A stretch of DNA of 64,000 nucleotides, from assembly GCA_038496445.1 (NCBI GenBank), contig JALMLS010000268.1, forward strand, positions 310,001-374,000, read 5' to 3'. Under the pieces are notes generated by a model. It did no database searches. It was not told the DNA's origin and was given only the letters and a program-made list of their open reading frames with translations. Positions 1 through 11,696 of the stretch are shown here, piece after piece. The DNA comes from Trichosphaerium sp. ATCC 40318 (lineage: Eukaryota; Discosea; Flabellinia; Trichosidae). The position numbers and the translations under genes are program-made. Position 1 is the first letter of the stretch; each line of letters opens with the position of its first letter.

Positions 1-192
1 TTTTTTCTAATTGTATCTGCAGCTCTGCCCGAGCAGAAAAGCAAAACTTAAGAGATGATGAGATTGTTCTAGAAGCACACTAAGAAAACTGTTCGTTAAA
101 ATGAAGTGACACGTGAATAAAATAGAGTGCTGTCTTGGCTTGACTTTTTTTTTTCCGTCTTTTCAAAAAGCTGTTAAACACTTGAGCGAGTT

Positions 193-2192
193 ATGGCCGG
201 CGTGGCACGCTACAGTGCCGTAAGAACGCGCACTAGACCAGGTTGCTTGTAATATTACGTAGTTTCAGGCATTTACGTTACTACAGGCGCTGATGCTTCT
301 GAAAATGTGCCTCGTGGATTCTGGAATAGCGAAAAACGCCAACGCTCAGCGATGAACGCCGCTGCTACAAAAATGGGTGTTAAAGTGTTGGATGACTGGC
401 ACGCCATCGATATACATTCTTTACGGCGTGCAGGTGTGCGTGGGCTATTGTCTAGCAAGTACGAACAACAATTGGCTTGCCCATAACGTGTTTCAAGGTA
501 CAAGACATCTCTTTTTGGTGCTTTGTCCCACTTGTACCCACTACATCACTGGCATGAGGAAAAATTTAGGTGTGTCTGTTTTTAAACAAATTGTTTACAA
601 CGCCTTACCCCTCAATTAGTACGAATGGCTACTGGCATAATATAAAGAACCAAAGAGAGAGGCTTGATCAAATCGCCAAAAAACTAAATCTGCGGTCTTG
701 GCAAGGCTGGTACAGCGTCACGTGCCAACAAGCCGAAAACGCGGGTGCTGATAGCATCCTAAACATGTACTGTAGCGACTTGCTTCTTCTGATACTCTAG
801 TTACAATTTATAGATACCATGCTCTGTCACGTGTACTCCCCATGGCATATCCGGAACATCCTTGGGATGTGACACAGTTTAAGTGCGTCATTGCAATCAC
901 ATCAGCATACAAACAACGATATAGGAAAAAAACACCAAGGCTGGCGTTGCACTCAAGACGCAGGAAGCTGGATTCTATGGCGCGCCAGTTGAGCGTTAAA
1001 GTGCTTAGTGACTGGTACAGAGTGACTAAAGAACAGGCGATTGACGCTGGAGGTCAGTGGTTGCTAAACAAGTGAGTGCATTGGCTTTGATATTACTGTC
1101 TTATACCTAACATCGCGTGTGCAGGTACAATCACTCGTTGATGACCACGCTGATCACAATTATACCTGAGTATGACTGGAAACCGTACCTATTCCAGTAC
1201 GATATTGTACACATTGATTAGTAGATTTACCAGCTGTTAATAGCATGAATGCTGGATATTGGCAAAGAGATAATCATGCCAGGAAGTTTATACATAAAGC
1301 AAAAAGAGAATTTGGTATAACAACATACGAGCAATGGTACCAAACGTCACGGCTTGTTGAGCTGAATTTTGAGAATAATAACTAAAGGGTTGATAGGTAT
1401 CGCGTTTCTCACAATCAGATAAAGTACACTCTAACTCCCCAAGCGTAACCGTTTTATGCTGATGCAAATGTAGAAGCTTAAATGCAGCTGGTATGCTCAG
1501 ATATTACCCTGAAATATTGGGTGTAATTTACCCTGAAATGGCGTGGGATTGGACTAAATTTTCGAGTTTTGACAAGAAGACTAAGCAACGGTAAAGCTTT
1601 CACGATTGACATATGCCCCTTTTTTGATTAAGTTCCTTAGCGTACTGCTGGATTGCATAAAAACGCTTTATCCATACAATGTGGTGCAAGAGGAGCACGC
1701 TATTGGTTTACGATACAGCACAGGCGCACCTGTTACAATCGACATATACGTGGCGGATTACAATCTCGCTATAGAATACCAGGGCATGCAGTTTTGTGAA
1801 GGAGCGTTCGGATTTGATTATTAACTTCAAAACATAGGGGAGCACCACTACCATCAAGTACTTACACATACAGCACCTCTCGGTGTATTCGAAGCACGTG
1901 ATGTAGAGAAAAAAGAGTGTTTAGAAGCCATGGGTACGCGTTCGCCTTGAACACTTTTAACAGGGATTTTGACTTATGCTTCATGCCCATAGGAATTACG
2001 CTTATATCAGTGCCTTACTGGTGGAAACCAAACGACATTGCTTCCTTGGCAGCAACGATCAAACACTATGCACCGCATGTCGATACATCCGGCTATAATA
2101 AAGGCTGTCCGGTCTTACCATCAACCATGCCTGGTCTCACTACAGGCACGATAAAAAAAACACGATATTTGTTATTTAACTGGGTTTATTAG
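193..2192 (+). CDS. WYxVT-repeat protein with PD-(D/E)XK nuclease-like C-terminal domain
   Basis: An open protein of about 490 residues can be read through roughly ten short introns. It starts at ATG 193 (exon 1 193-241, intron 242-286). It holds about four copies of a repeat of 55-60 residues with the core D-W-Y-x-V-T/S, then G-x-x-x-LL-x-K-Y, then Y-P-E-x-x-W-x-x-x-KF (WYSVT near 690-720, WYRVT near 1010-1030, WYRVS near 1335-1420). The C-terminal part reads like a restriction-endonuclease fold: IDIYVADYNLAIEYQG, then an HHYH stretch, an RDVEKKE helix and a GITLISVPYWW strand. This architecture is known to me from hypothetical proteins of diverse protists and algae; substrate and role are unknown. 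The apparent stop at 1381-1383 lies inside an intron (donor after the TG of a Trp codon, acceptor at GATAG before 1400). The EYQG junction needs a GC-AG intron (1784-1837) or a less conserved GT alternative. Confidence 0.7.
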
Positions 2193-2698
2193 GAGACTAC
2201 AGTATAATGTCACCAAGTGCACTTGACCTAGAATCCAGCGAGTAAGGTTGCATTATCGAAGCTAGAGAGATTGCGTTGTGCCTAGAAATCAGTGACAGTA
2301 CGTCTAAACGTGTCAAATTGTTGCTGCAAAAAACGGCGCTCTGATGGAAACAGAGGGTACTCTCCAGGTACTACCAATGTAAATTATTGGTATAATATGA
2401 TGGTGACAGTACGTACTACCCTTTTTTCTTCTTTTATTACGTTTTGTGATTTCTGCTTTGAGCGCTACTCATCCGTCAGCTACTCATTATTTTGTACAGT
2501 CGGAAGCTCTTTGGTTTTTTTTGATGAATAATTGCCATACCTTGAATTGACCCATATTTAGCCAATGCTGTAGCCTTAACTTGTGTCTTCAAGTACAGCT
2601 TCATACTGGATCGTGTGGGATAATAAGGATTAACCTATTTGCAGACGTTAATGAGTAAATGGATAAAATGACGAGATGATTTATTAGGAACCTTTTCT
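2193..2698. other. Intergenic gap between convergent genes
   Basis: No reading frame here has recognisable protein features or a consistent exon chain. It contains short T-rich runs and CCAATG/GTAC-rich sequence. It separates the 3' ends of the nuclease-like gene and the F-box gene, so it probably holds both 3' untranslated regions. Confidence 0.4.
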
Positions 2699-3704
2699 TT
2701 ACAGCACAGCTGGCCCATGTCCTTCTCTGATAGACAGTACTTCCACTTGGCTTTTGTCTATTTGCTGACATGAGTACTATCGCATGAAATGCGGACGTAA
2801 GCATTTACCTTTGGTATAAGCCTCCATTCTTTCTTGGTTTTACAGTCAATGCAGAGTGGATACTATTCCAATAGGCAACGGATTTAGAGTGTTGAGGCGA
2901 AGACGGGGCATGATATGTACTTACCTTTCTCAAGGGATACAGTGGCTTACTTTCGGCCCATCGTTTACAATCTCTGCAACGTACATTAAACAGATGAATA
3001 AATCTATCTCTCCATGTTTTGGTCCCTACAAAACATTCGCGTTAAGATAGTGGGTGGTAATGGCTACGTGCCGTGAAATCTATACAAAAATGTGCCCTTG
3101 AAGTCCCTCTTTCAAAGTGTTAGCCTACAGCATACCAGGTTTACGCGTAACTGGATAATGTATTTGAATTAGGTTCTTCCAAATAGAGTCATCGCGACCT
3201 ACACGCATATTAACCAGTGACTGAAGGTATATATAGCGTACTGAGAAGGTAGAACCCAAGAGATGATACTGCCAAATTACACAAGCTTGTCATTGTAAGA
3301 TGTCCAAGGACACTATGTGCACAGATTAAACTCTGATGACTATTGTATGTGGCTATACCTTAGCAAAACTTCGTCTGGCAGCTGAGACAGCACCGAATCG
3401 TCCCTTGCACGTTGAGCATCCGGTACAAATCCTAAACCGATGAGACATTGTAGGATGTCAGCACTGTTTACGCGTAAAAGCCTTGTACTCGCGGTCTGTT
3501 AAAGCTCCACGCCCACTGCAATACTCAGCCTTTAGTATGTTATTCCTAGCACACCATGTAAACCTGTACCATTGCTTCTACCATGAACGTATAATCGCAG
3601 TGAGAATCAGCCCATGTCAAAGAAGACGTATAGTAAACATACTCCCTGTTCTCTTTGTTCGATCGTTTGCGTTTACCCTTTCGTGTTGTGTTCATGTTTG
3701 ACAT
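2699..3704 (-). CDS. F-box protein with two CxxC motifs
   Basis: Not obvious as one long frame, but it assembles from about eight small exons. It starts at ATG 3704 with a basic N-terminus (TTRKGKRKRSNKEN) and ends at a stop at 2699-2701. The F-box reads LPDEVLLSVLGHLTMTSL, then CNLASLVNMRVGRDDSIWK across an intron, which is the usual F-box pattern ending in a Trp-Lys. The C-terminal part has the similar segments CRDCKRW and CIDCKTKKEW in separate exons, possibly one zinc-binding site. F-box proteins bind SKP1 and bring substrates to SCF ubiquitin ligases; the substrate is unknown here. One junction near 3465-3490 requires an intron of only about 25 nt, so the exon upstream of the F-box is the least certain part. 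It is divergent from the PPR gene with 238 bp between the start codons. Confidence 0.65.
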
Positions 3705-3942
3705 TCTCAGTGAAATTTTTTTCAAATGATTTTGGTAACCAAAAACCTAGCCAATTAAATAAATAACCAAAGTTGCTGGCAAGGAACCAGGTTTGTAAAT
3801 TAGTGTTACTAGTCGTTGTTGGCGGGCAATCGAGGTAAATTCACTTTTACATGTACGCTTTATTATCTCTACGCGTAGGGAAGTGTCATATGATACTTTA
3901 CGCAGCATTTCTGTTTTTTTGTGACTCAATTCTAAGCTAGAC

Positions 3943-6204
3943 ATGCTAAATACCCTCATTGCTGGAGCTCGCATGCGGCATTCCTCTCAGAATAAACAGG
4001 GTGGTAAATCATCACGTTCTGCACGTATTGGCGCGACACAACAACATAACAACCAAGTTGGTACATAATGACCTGTGTTTCCTCTCTCTAACTTTGATCA
4101 CCAGTGCGCAGATTTTGCGCGACACTGACTGTAAAAGAACAAGAAATAAAAGCGCAGGAGAAACAAGCCAACTTGGTTGATAGGCTGCCATTAAAAGCAG
4201 CCCTTAAGCTCCTTGTCACATGTAAAGACCCGAAAGCAGATGCTGATGTATATTTGCAAGGGCTGCACATGCAAATGCAGGAGTGCAGGCACCTGTCGAC
4301 CGCACACAAGATATTCAAAGCAATACAAAGTGTACCAAAAATAAGCAAAAAACCAACAACATTCGGCATCATGGTGTCAATAGCCGAAAAGGAGAACGAT
4401 TTAAAGTGCGCCATGGAGCTATTCAAACAGCAGAGGGACTGGCCAGAAGGACCACACCCACGTACGGTGGTAGGAGTGCTGCGGTTATTGGCACGTGTCG
4501 ATCTCAACAAGGGCATATCCTTTTACAGGGAAATCAAAAACACTGTTATAGAACCCCACATTGACTGCGTAAATGGTCTGATATCGATCGCTGTAGACGA
4601 AAACAATGCAACCACCGCCCTGGAGATTTACTCGGAACTGAAAAAAGACAAGCTGAAGCCGAACATCCAGACGTACGACGAATTGCTGTCTGTATGCGCA
4701 TACAGCGGCTTGACTGCAAAGGCGGTTGCGCTTTTCAAGGATATGAGCAAGTACAAAGTTGATCCAGGACTCCACACGTATCACATGCTGATGCTGACGT
4801 TTGTTAAAGCAAAAGGACCGCACACAGTACTCAAAATCTATGATGAAATGGTACACAGAAAATATGATATAACACACGATATATACACAACTGTATTCGG
4901 TATATGTGGCGATTTGAATGAGGGAGCCAAGGCATTCTCTATTTACTCGACAATAAAGGGGAATCCGAAAAAATTGGACGACCACGGGGCACATTGCTTG
5001 CTAGCTCTGGCGGAAGCACAGTACATTGATGATGTCGTTGTATTGTTCAACCGCTTAGCCAAGTCAAAGAACAGCATCCATCCTGATTTCTATATCAAGC
5101 TGGCGACTCTATTTGCGAAATGTGGTAAAAACGACGAGTTGTACAAACTGCAGGATATCGCAGAATCCCGGTCGGATATAACCCTCTCTCCCAAACAATA
5201 CAGTGCTCTCCTTGAGGCGTTTGAGAGTATCCGTGACACTACACGAATGCTTCGGCTGTACGAACACATGAAAACAGTGGCGAACGCTTCTTTTGATAAG
5301 GTTGTACATTACAATATTATCATAAAGCTCTATGCTGACAAGGGCGAAGAATCAAAAGCGCTGGAGATCTTGTCGATATTGCAAAGCGATGCAGTAAACG
5401 TGGAGGCAAACAAATTTTCGTACTTGATGATAATGAATGCCATGCAGTCCAAACACCCCAAGAACGTCATCACAATGCACAACGATATGGTGGAGAGCGG
5501 CATTGAATCGGATGCATTCACATTGACAAGTCTCGTCACTGCGCACTTTGAACTAGGCGACTACACTGCTGGGCTCGCCTTGTTGCGCAGTATGCCCGAC
5601 AAAAACATTAAGCAAACCCCACTGATGTACCGCAAGTTGCTACAATTTTGTGCAAAGAGTCACATAACTAAGGTATTTGATGTGGTAGACACCGCAACCA
5701 CAACACTCTTTCCCCACATTTACACTGAACTGCTATACATGAGCGAGTCTGAATCCACTCCTCTTTACGCACAACGTGATGAGATTACACAAAAGATGAA
5801 GGATAATCTGAATGCAGAGCTCGGTAGAGTGGTTTATGCGCTATGGATGCAACAACTGTTGGCTAGTACTCAATTCACAGCAGCACTAGACGTATGCGAC
5901 TGGATACAATCCAAAGGATCTCACTGCACTGTGTCTATGTACACCAAGCTCATTGAGTGTGCCAGTAATCGCGACATGCTCCACAGAATCTGCGTAGCGA
6001 TTAAAAAGGTAATTTCTTCACAATCTTTTTTTTCGAATTATTTTTGACACGCTGCTTTAGGACCAAATGGACATGACCAAAGCATTGGCTACTCTCCTCA
6101 TGAAGCATACTGTAGTTAAAACACTCAATTTACACGTGCCACGCCAGGGGTATGATGAAAAGCGCTGGGGTTCTGAAATAGTATCCAAATTGGCACTCGT
6201 GTAA
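3943..6204 (+). CDS. Mitochondrial pentatricopeptide repeat (PPR) protein
   Basis: Three exons: 3943-4060, 4105-6008 and 6061-6204, giving about 720 residues. The N-terminus is rich in Arg, Ser and Gln without acidic residues and ends in RRFCAT, which looks like a mitochondrial presequence. The body is a run of 35-residue helical pairs typical of PPR proteins, for example KLKPNIQTYDELLSVCAYSG followed by AKAVALFKDMSKYKVDPG, and later ALEIYSELKKDK. PPR proteins bind single-stranded organellar RNA and act in processing, editing, stability or translation. No DYW, SMR or other catalytic tail is visible, so it is a pure P-type protein. The RNA target cannot be inferred. Using only the long second exon would lose the targeting peptide, which is why I chose the upstream start. 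Confidence 0.85.
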
Positions 6205-6301
6205 TTTGGCTGACAATAAATGTAACATAAATAATAATAATTAAACTGCCAGAGCTTCAAATTTAAATGTAGTTTTTTTTACTTATCGTATGACTTAATT
6301 C

Positions 6302-8258
6302 CTACGCATCGGCCACACATTTAATACAGTTACAATCAAACTGATAATGCTCTTGTAGGAGGTGCTTGCGCTGATTCACTGGTAAATCCTCGTTGATGTA
6401 CGATATGCGAAGTTCTTCACCTTTGGCAATTGGTCGTATGGCTATCATTGTTGTGCTAAACAAAAATGTAAGCGAAATACAAAAAGAAATGGGACTTGTA
6501 AACACGTAACTGGTAGTCTTTGTTTGTGGATGCAGCCAATACATTTGGTTTGCAAGAGTGGTTAATACTATTGCATACCTGATACATGCCTACAACAGGT
6601 CGTTCAGCAGAGGCTCAAGAGCCACTCTCAAAAATAAGAGAACGCGATTTTACCTTGTCCACACACTGACAGTGCACGCATACAAGGCTCCTGTAGAAGT
6701 TCTTGAGGGCTCAAATCGCGGTCACTGTAAGCTTTGGCAATAGCCCACTGCTCTTCCTCAGTGATACCGTTCATAAACAGGTGAAAAGGCGAAGGTGGCA
6801 CTATCCTTTGTGTGTTTCTTATAATCATGCCATTTAGTCGTCTGTATTGGTTGATAGTCACGACTACAGATGACAATCGGTATCAGTCTACAAACAAATG
6901 TATGCTGGTTTCTTACCTTTGTCACTAATCTTGTCGTCTTTAACAACACTCTTGAGCAAATCAAGTACCATTTGTTCAATAGTTTGAGGACCTGGAGCCT
7001 GTTTTACATCAATTTCGTGTAATTTTCTTGATAATTAGGCAAAAAAGGTATACCTCATGTTGCATAAGGAGTTCGAACTCTTCAGCTGCCTTGTTTCTGG
7101 TAACGCCTTGCTTCATACGGTGACATATCGTCGCCATCATTCTCAATATGAGAATGGGATTTGACAGTTCGTCCTTCTGGCAGGCGCTTAATAAAGCCAT
7201 TGCTATCTCTATCATGGAAATGGTTAGCGAACAGCACGTGATTGTAAATACAGTTTACGTACTTGCTTCTGACTCAAGCATGCTTCCTGGATTGAGCAAT
7301 GTGTAGTGCTGATCTGCAGCAAGCTTACAACACTCGGCACAACAGTATTTTTCGAAGAGAGGTGCTAGTGTTGGCTTTGCAGAAAAGTGCTGTTCATAAT
7401 TCGGTGGGTAAACCACCTCCGGAGCACCCTGGGGATACATTTGGCCATAGTATTGGCGGAGAGTAGGTGGAAGATTTTGTTCTGTCAATACTTGCTGCAG
7501 GCAGTAGCTGCAAGTCATTATATTCTTGTTGCGTTCTTCAAACAGCCGTACGCTCGCTATTGGAGGTTCGAAAAAAATCCACTCTCCAGGTTGGAATGCC
7601 TTCTTTGAGAATCTGCGAGTCTGTTCATTAGCGAACTTGTCAAAAGGAGGAAGAGGAATAGTAGAATAGTGGCACCAAAAGTAAAATGTGACACAAGTGT
7701 CAACAGGTTGACGTACACGCCCTTTCCTGTTCTGTGAGATATGAATTTAACTTGTACAGGCAACGACGCAATCTTTGTACCATAGTACGATGAGAAGTAT
7801 TTTGCCTGAGCCTTTTCTAGCACTGATGTTAGTTCTACGCCAGCGGAGCCTATTTGTTGGCATCTAAACAATAAGCTGTTAGCATTTTTTGCGTTCGTGC
7901 AACTACACGCACTTTTCAAGTGCGCGTACAGCGTCTAGAAATGAACCCTGTCTGAATAAGGCCTGGCCAAGCCGAAAGTGACCCTAATTGGCAATCAAAA
8001 CACTATACACACTTTACAACATACTTTTGCAAAGGTTGGCGCGAGAATGACGCATTGCTGGGCATCTTTTATGGCTTGCGCATACTTACGCAGCATGAAG
8101 TAGCTCTGAGATCGATTGGAATAGTATACGTGATCTACATGCTTTTCCAAAGCCTTTGTGTACCAATTGATGGCTTGTTTGTACTGCTTCTTCGCGTACG
8201 CTGAATTGCCTTTTGTTTTACATGCAATGGCGGCTTGTTGGTCTGTGTTGTGTTGCAT
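6302..8258 (-). CDS. SMYD5-like protein: N-terminal TPRs, MYND-like zinc site, SET domain
   Basis: Starts at ATG 8258 and ends at a TAG at 6302-6304, with about seven exons. The first exon encodes TPR helices (GNSAYAKKQYKQAINWYTKA and the following YSNRSQSYFMLRKYAQAIKD). A SET N-terminal part follows (TGKG, then AFQPGEWIFFEPPIASV), then a cysteine cluster (CSYCLQQVL, later YCCAECCKLAADQHY) resembling the split MYND site of SMYD5. The SET core is in the 3' exons: INHSCKPNV, then KGEELRISYI, and a post-SET-like CNCIKC. SET proteins transfer methyl groups from S-adenosylmethionine to lysines in histones, ribosomal or other proteins. The long spacer between the cysteine cluster and NHSC fits SMYD5 better than SMYD1-4. 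The TPRs at the N-terminus are unusual, since SMYD TPR-like helices normally lie at the C-terminus. The splice just before the KGEEL strand is uncertain. Confidence 0.8.
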
Positions 8259-8579
8259 GTCAGGTGGAGATGACTTTTTGTTTTCGCACGTTTATTTTAG
8301 TATTTGACACTTAACGTATATATTACAGACAGCGGTTTGCGACTGACAACCCACAGAAGCAAATTTAGTTGTACCGCTGATGGTAAATTATGTGACATTT
8401 TACATTGGTAAACAAAAAACTCCCTGTCTTTAGAAATCATTTCTACAATACTTCTCCTGGTCATTTGAGAATTGTGTTTGCAGTCCTGTTAAGTTGTTGA
8501 CCATCTTAACCCCATTTTAAAAGAAAAGCTGAATAAAACAAAAACATAAACCTATTTTCACTTTAACTAATTCTACAGC
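8259..8579. promoter_or_regulatory. Shared upstream region of the SMYD5-like and Rab genes
   Basis: 321 bp between two divergent start codons. It is AT-rich with T- and A-runs and has no long frame. It should hold both promoters. I see no specific element that I can name with confidence. Confidence 0.35.
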
Positions 8580-9670
8580 ATGGGCGCACTATTTGGAAAA
8601 AAGAAAGGTAAACAAAACTCCTGTTAGGTCCAAATACTAATCCGGTGCTAGCCAAGAACGGCGGAGGTGTTACTGTAGGCGGCGACAAACCTAAAAGCAA
8701 TGTTAAGAGACCAGAATAGTATGTTGGCGTGATCTTGTAGCCAATCTAACATTACTTCCTCTAGCGACTATCTTTTCAAATTATTACTCATTGGAGATTC
8801 TGGTGTGGGCAAATCCAGTTTGCTGTTGCGCTTTGCGGTACTTTTAGAAACCAACCCACGATCTTGTCTATTGCATTATTTTTAATATTTTATGGGCTTA
8901 CGGATAACGCTGTAGCTTAGTTGTAAAAAAAGAAAACGTTTTTTTTGTTCTACATTATGGTGGGTAAGTAACCTGGTTTTAGGACAACACATTCACGGAG
9001 AGTTTTATCAGTACTATTGGCGTGGACTTTGTACGTCTTTGTACTAGTATGTGACCCAGTTGGTCCCTTACCCTTCTCCCATAGAAATTAAGAACAATCG
9101 CCATAGACGAATCTAAAGTAAAGTTACAATTATGGGTATGACAACACAGTCTCCAAAAACCACCTTCCTTGTTTGTTTGCGTCATTGGTGTTTTTTTTTC
9201 ATGCACAAATATTTGTATAATTAACCTGTTGTGCTATTTAGGATACAGCTGGACAAGAAAGATTCCGTACCATCACCTCATCATACTACCGTGGTGCTCA
9301 AGGTGTTATCGTTGTGTTTGATGTCACAAAGAAGGACACATTCCATAACGTCGTCAAATGGTTGCAAGAATTGGAACGTTACGCTGCAGAGGACGTAAAA
9401 AAATTATTGGTTGGTAATAAAACCGATATGCCTCAAAGGGAGGTTACCTACGACGAAGCAAAGGTAAATTACTATTTGTTACACTTAATTCCTTTTTTTT
9501 TTTTATTCAAGTGGTAATTGGTTATTGTGTATTAACGTTCCATTGCACAGGAGCTCGCTGAAAAATTGGGATTAGATTACGTTGAAACATCGGCTAAAAC
9601 GTCCGACAACGTCGAAGAGGCTTTCACAAAGCTAGCCAAAATGATCAAGGAAGATCAAGACGATGAGTAA
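8580..9670 (+). CDS. Rab1/Rab18-type small GTPase with N-terminal myristoylation signal and no C-terminal cysteines
   Basis: Seven exons: 8580-8607, 8652-8718, 8765-8837, 8983-9030, 9085-9135, 9242-9463 and 9551-9670, encoding 202 residues. All G-motifs are present: GDSGVGKSS (P-loop), FISTIGVDF (switch I/effector), [11 protein letters not shown] (switch II), NKTD and [17 protein letters not shown] and [16 protein letters not shown] resemble Rab18 and Rab1. Rabs cycle between GDP and GTP to control vesicle traffic. Two things are odd. The protein ends in IKEDQDDE with no Cys for geranylgeranylation. It begins MGALFGKKK, which fits an N-myristoylation site (Gly2, small residue at position 6, then basic residues), followed by a Gly/Lys-rich stretch before the GTPase fold. 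Intron 1 could instead end at 8627 (20 nt), adding eight residues in the same frame. Confidence 0.9.
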
Positions 9671-9858
9671 ACTAAAGCTCATTTGAGTGAAACCCATCTC
9701 GTGTACATTGAACTGGAAAAAGCAATTAATTTAAGTAAAAAGTGCCTTCTATGTTATACACGTGTATTTGTTATTATTATGGAAAGTACAACAAACTTTC
9801 TTTCTCTTTTGATGCTAAATTATACAATATGGCGTCTGGCTTGGGCGGGTTCTAGATT

Positions 9859-11310
9859 TCAATTTAGTGTCTCTACTTCCATGGCCACGGGTTGTTCTGC
9901 CATGGCAATGGGTGCACCGGGAGCCATAACGATAGGTTCTCCTGGCATGTACTGTACAAATTATTTAGTCAAATGCTGCCTAAATCCTTTGCTGTTTTAC
10001 GTACAAGGCGGACGCGAGGAGGGTTAGTCTTCCATGCCTCAGGCAGCTGAGGTTTCTGATCTGCAGGTAACCTGTTTTTTGGATCCAATCGACTTGACGT
10101 GTGCGTTAATACGCTGCAGTTATTGGGATGTTAGGTACCTTCGTATTTCTTTAAAGCAAGCAATATCGCTGTACCCTTTACCAGTTTTAGGGTCCAAAAA
10201 TCGGGCGCGTTTTCCTGTGACAGCGCACTTGAGAGGCCGCCCTAGTTGTGTGCATGTTAGTAGGGATTGTGAGGTACGGATTTGACAAGTGTACTTATTA
10301 TTGGTGGATTGTATAGCGGCACATCAGAGCTTGCTTGAAACGCCATCATAAGACCGTCTGGCTTGGAGAACATGGATATTTTTGCTCCTTCGATTCTGAA
10401 AAAGGTTGTGAAGGAAAACAAACAATTATTGGTTTTGATGTAAACGAAACAGGTGTTGTTCAAAGAAATACTTCAAAAGGATACTTGTAACGTTTGAAAG
10501 CAGGTTTTTTCTTGTCTTCTTCGAGACGAAGCATACGCTCTAGTGATTCTGTGTTGGCCTTTTTTGTAAGTTTCGCAGCAGCTAGCCTTTGTGCTTGAGA
10601 TATGCTCTTACGCACTTTCTTTTTGCGTGGCTAAAAGGGAAGTATAAATGACGAGCATTCTATTTTTTGTTGCATTTGCATACCTTTCTGCGCACTTTTG
10701 CTTTTAGTTCGTTCTGACGCTGTACTTTGCGCTCTTCTGTGTGTGCAATGGTTGTATGCCGTAGTGACATGTTGGAGACTGTGTTTGCAACTTGCACAGC
10801 ACGTTTTGGTTGTGATGGTGCTTCTGTGAGGGCGCGCGTCAGTACAAAGCGAGTAGTTGATGGCACGTACTTTGCGTTTTGGCCTTCTTCTTCGGGTCTA
10901 CGTACACGTTTTTTTTCTAAAGACGTAAATCAATAGTCTATCGACATATTTGCAAGTACCTTTTTCTTCTTCTCCAGGACTGGCTCGACGACTTCTTGCT
11001 CTACCTCGTCTTCTGGATCATCAAAATCACTGTCCGCGCTGTCTTCGTCGTCCTTGTCCTCTTCAAACTGTTGCAAATTGATGAATAACAATTGTAGGGC
11101 AACAAAAGCAGTACCTCGTTATCTTCACCTTCCACTTTAAATTTTTCGGCCAAAACACCTCCATCAGCCCAAAACTCATCTTGCATATCTTCGTCTTCCA
11201 GATTGTCGTCTAGAAATCGCTCCATGCTTTATAAAGTGTAAATGTATTTGAAATTAGGCTCACACGTACCGATTTCCAGCCGTAGCGCGCTTGGAGCGCG
11301 AAGAAGCCAT
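9859..11310 (-). CDS. VPS72: VPS72/YL1 (Swc2) subunit of the SWR1/SRCAP chromatin remodeller
   Basis: Start at ATG 11310 (MASSRSKRATAGNR), stop at 9859-9861, about seven exons. The N-terminal region is acidic (RFLDDNLEDEDMQDEFW, then EEDKDDEDSADSDFDDPEDE), as expected for the part of YL1 that binds the H2A.Z-H2B dimer. It continues into the basic central block with RFVLTRALTEAP and long Lys/Arg helices. The C-terminal YL1_C domain is clear: CAVTGKRARFLDPKTGKGY, then SDIACFKEIR. YL1 chaperones H2A.Z for its deposition in chromatin. The tail ends with an unusual PGEPIVMAPGAPIAMAEQP stretch after YL1_C. It lies divergent from CSN2 with a 386 bp shared promoter region. Confidence 0.9.
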
Positions 11311-11696
11311 TATAGGTGCGCTATTGTAAAATACTATCGTAAAGGTCAGGATATGTAATAAGTACGCATTTAGAGAGAATTGGCGGTATAATACAACAAA
11401 AGTGGCCTCTACTTGCCTACACTGATTTATGATGATGTTATTATGTGTAATGAAGCCGTCCGGTGTCCGCAGCGCAAGTAATGTGGCTTTTTTCAAAGAC
11501 ACAATCGAAACAGTATGCCTTAACGGTGTATACGTTTTGTATTCACGTAATATGCAGTACTAGTCACCCAGTTAGATGTGTAGGTTGTAGCAGTGCCGTT
11601 GTCATCAAATCAGTTAAAACAACAAAAACAATACGCGACTTAAAACGAGAGTCTTTGAAGCATTCCTTGCTTTACGTACAACACAAACAACTCAAA
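11311..11696. promoter_or_regulatory. Bidirectional promoter region between VPS72 and CSN2
   Basis: 386 bp between divergent ATGs. A frame open upstream of the CSN2 ATG is not conserved-looking and is taken as untranslated. Contains scattered ACGT cores (TACGT, TACGTA) but no classical TATA box that I can point to. Confidence 0.35.

Noticed and set aside
1381-1383. In-frame TAA suggesting that the WYxVT-repeat gene is a pseudogene
   Set aside because: Removing an intron that starts at the GTACC after GAGCAATG and ends at GATAG restores the conserved WYRVS core exactly in phase.
8608-8627. 20 nt intron in the Rab gene
   Set aside because: The 44 nt alternative ending at 8651 contains a TACTAAT branch-like word and fits the usual intron size; both give the same frame, so the protein call is not affected.
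11463-11696. Upstream extension of the CSN2 frame
   Set aside because: The extension has no family-like sequence, while the ATG at 11697 begins the acidic N-terminus typical of CSN2.
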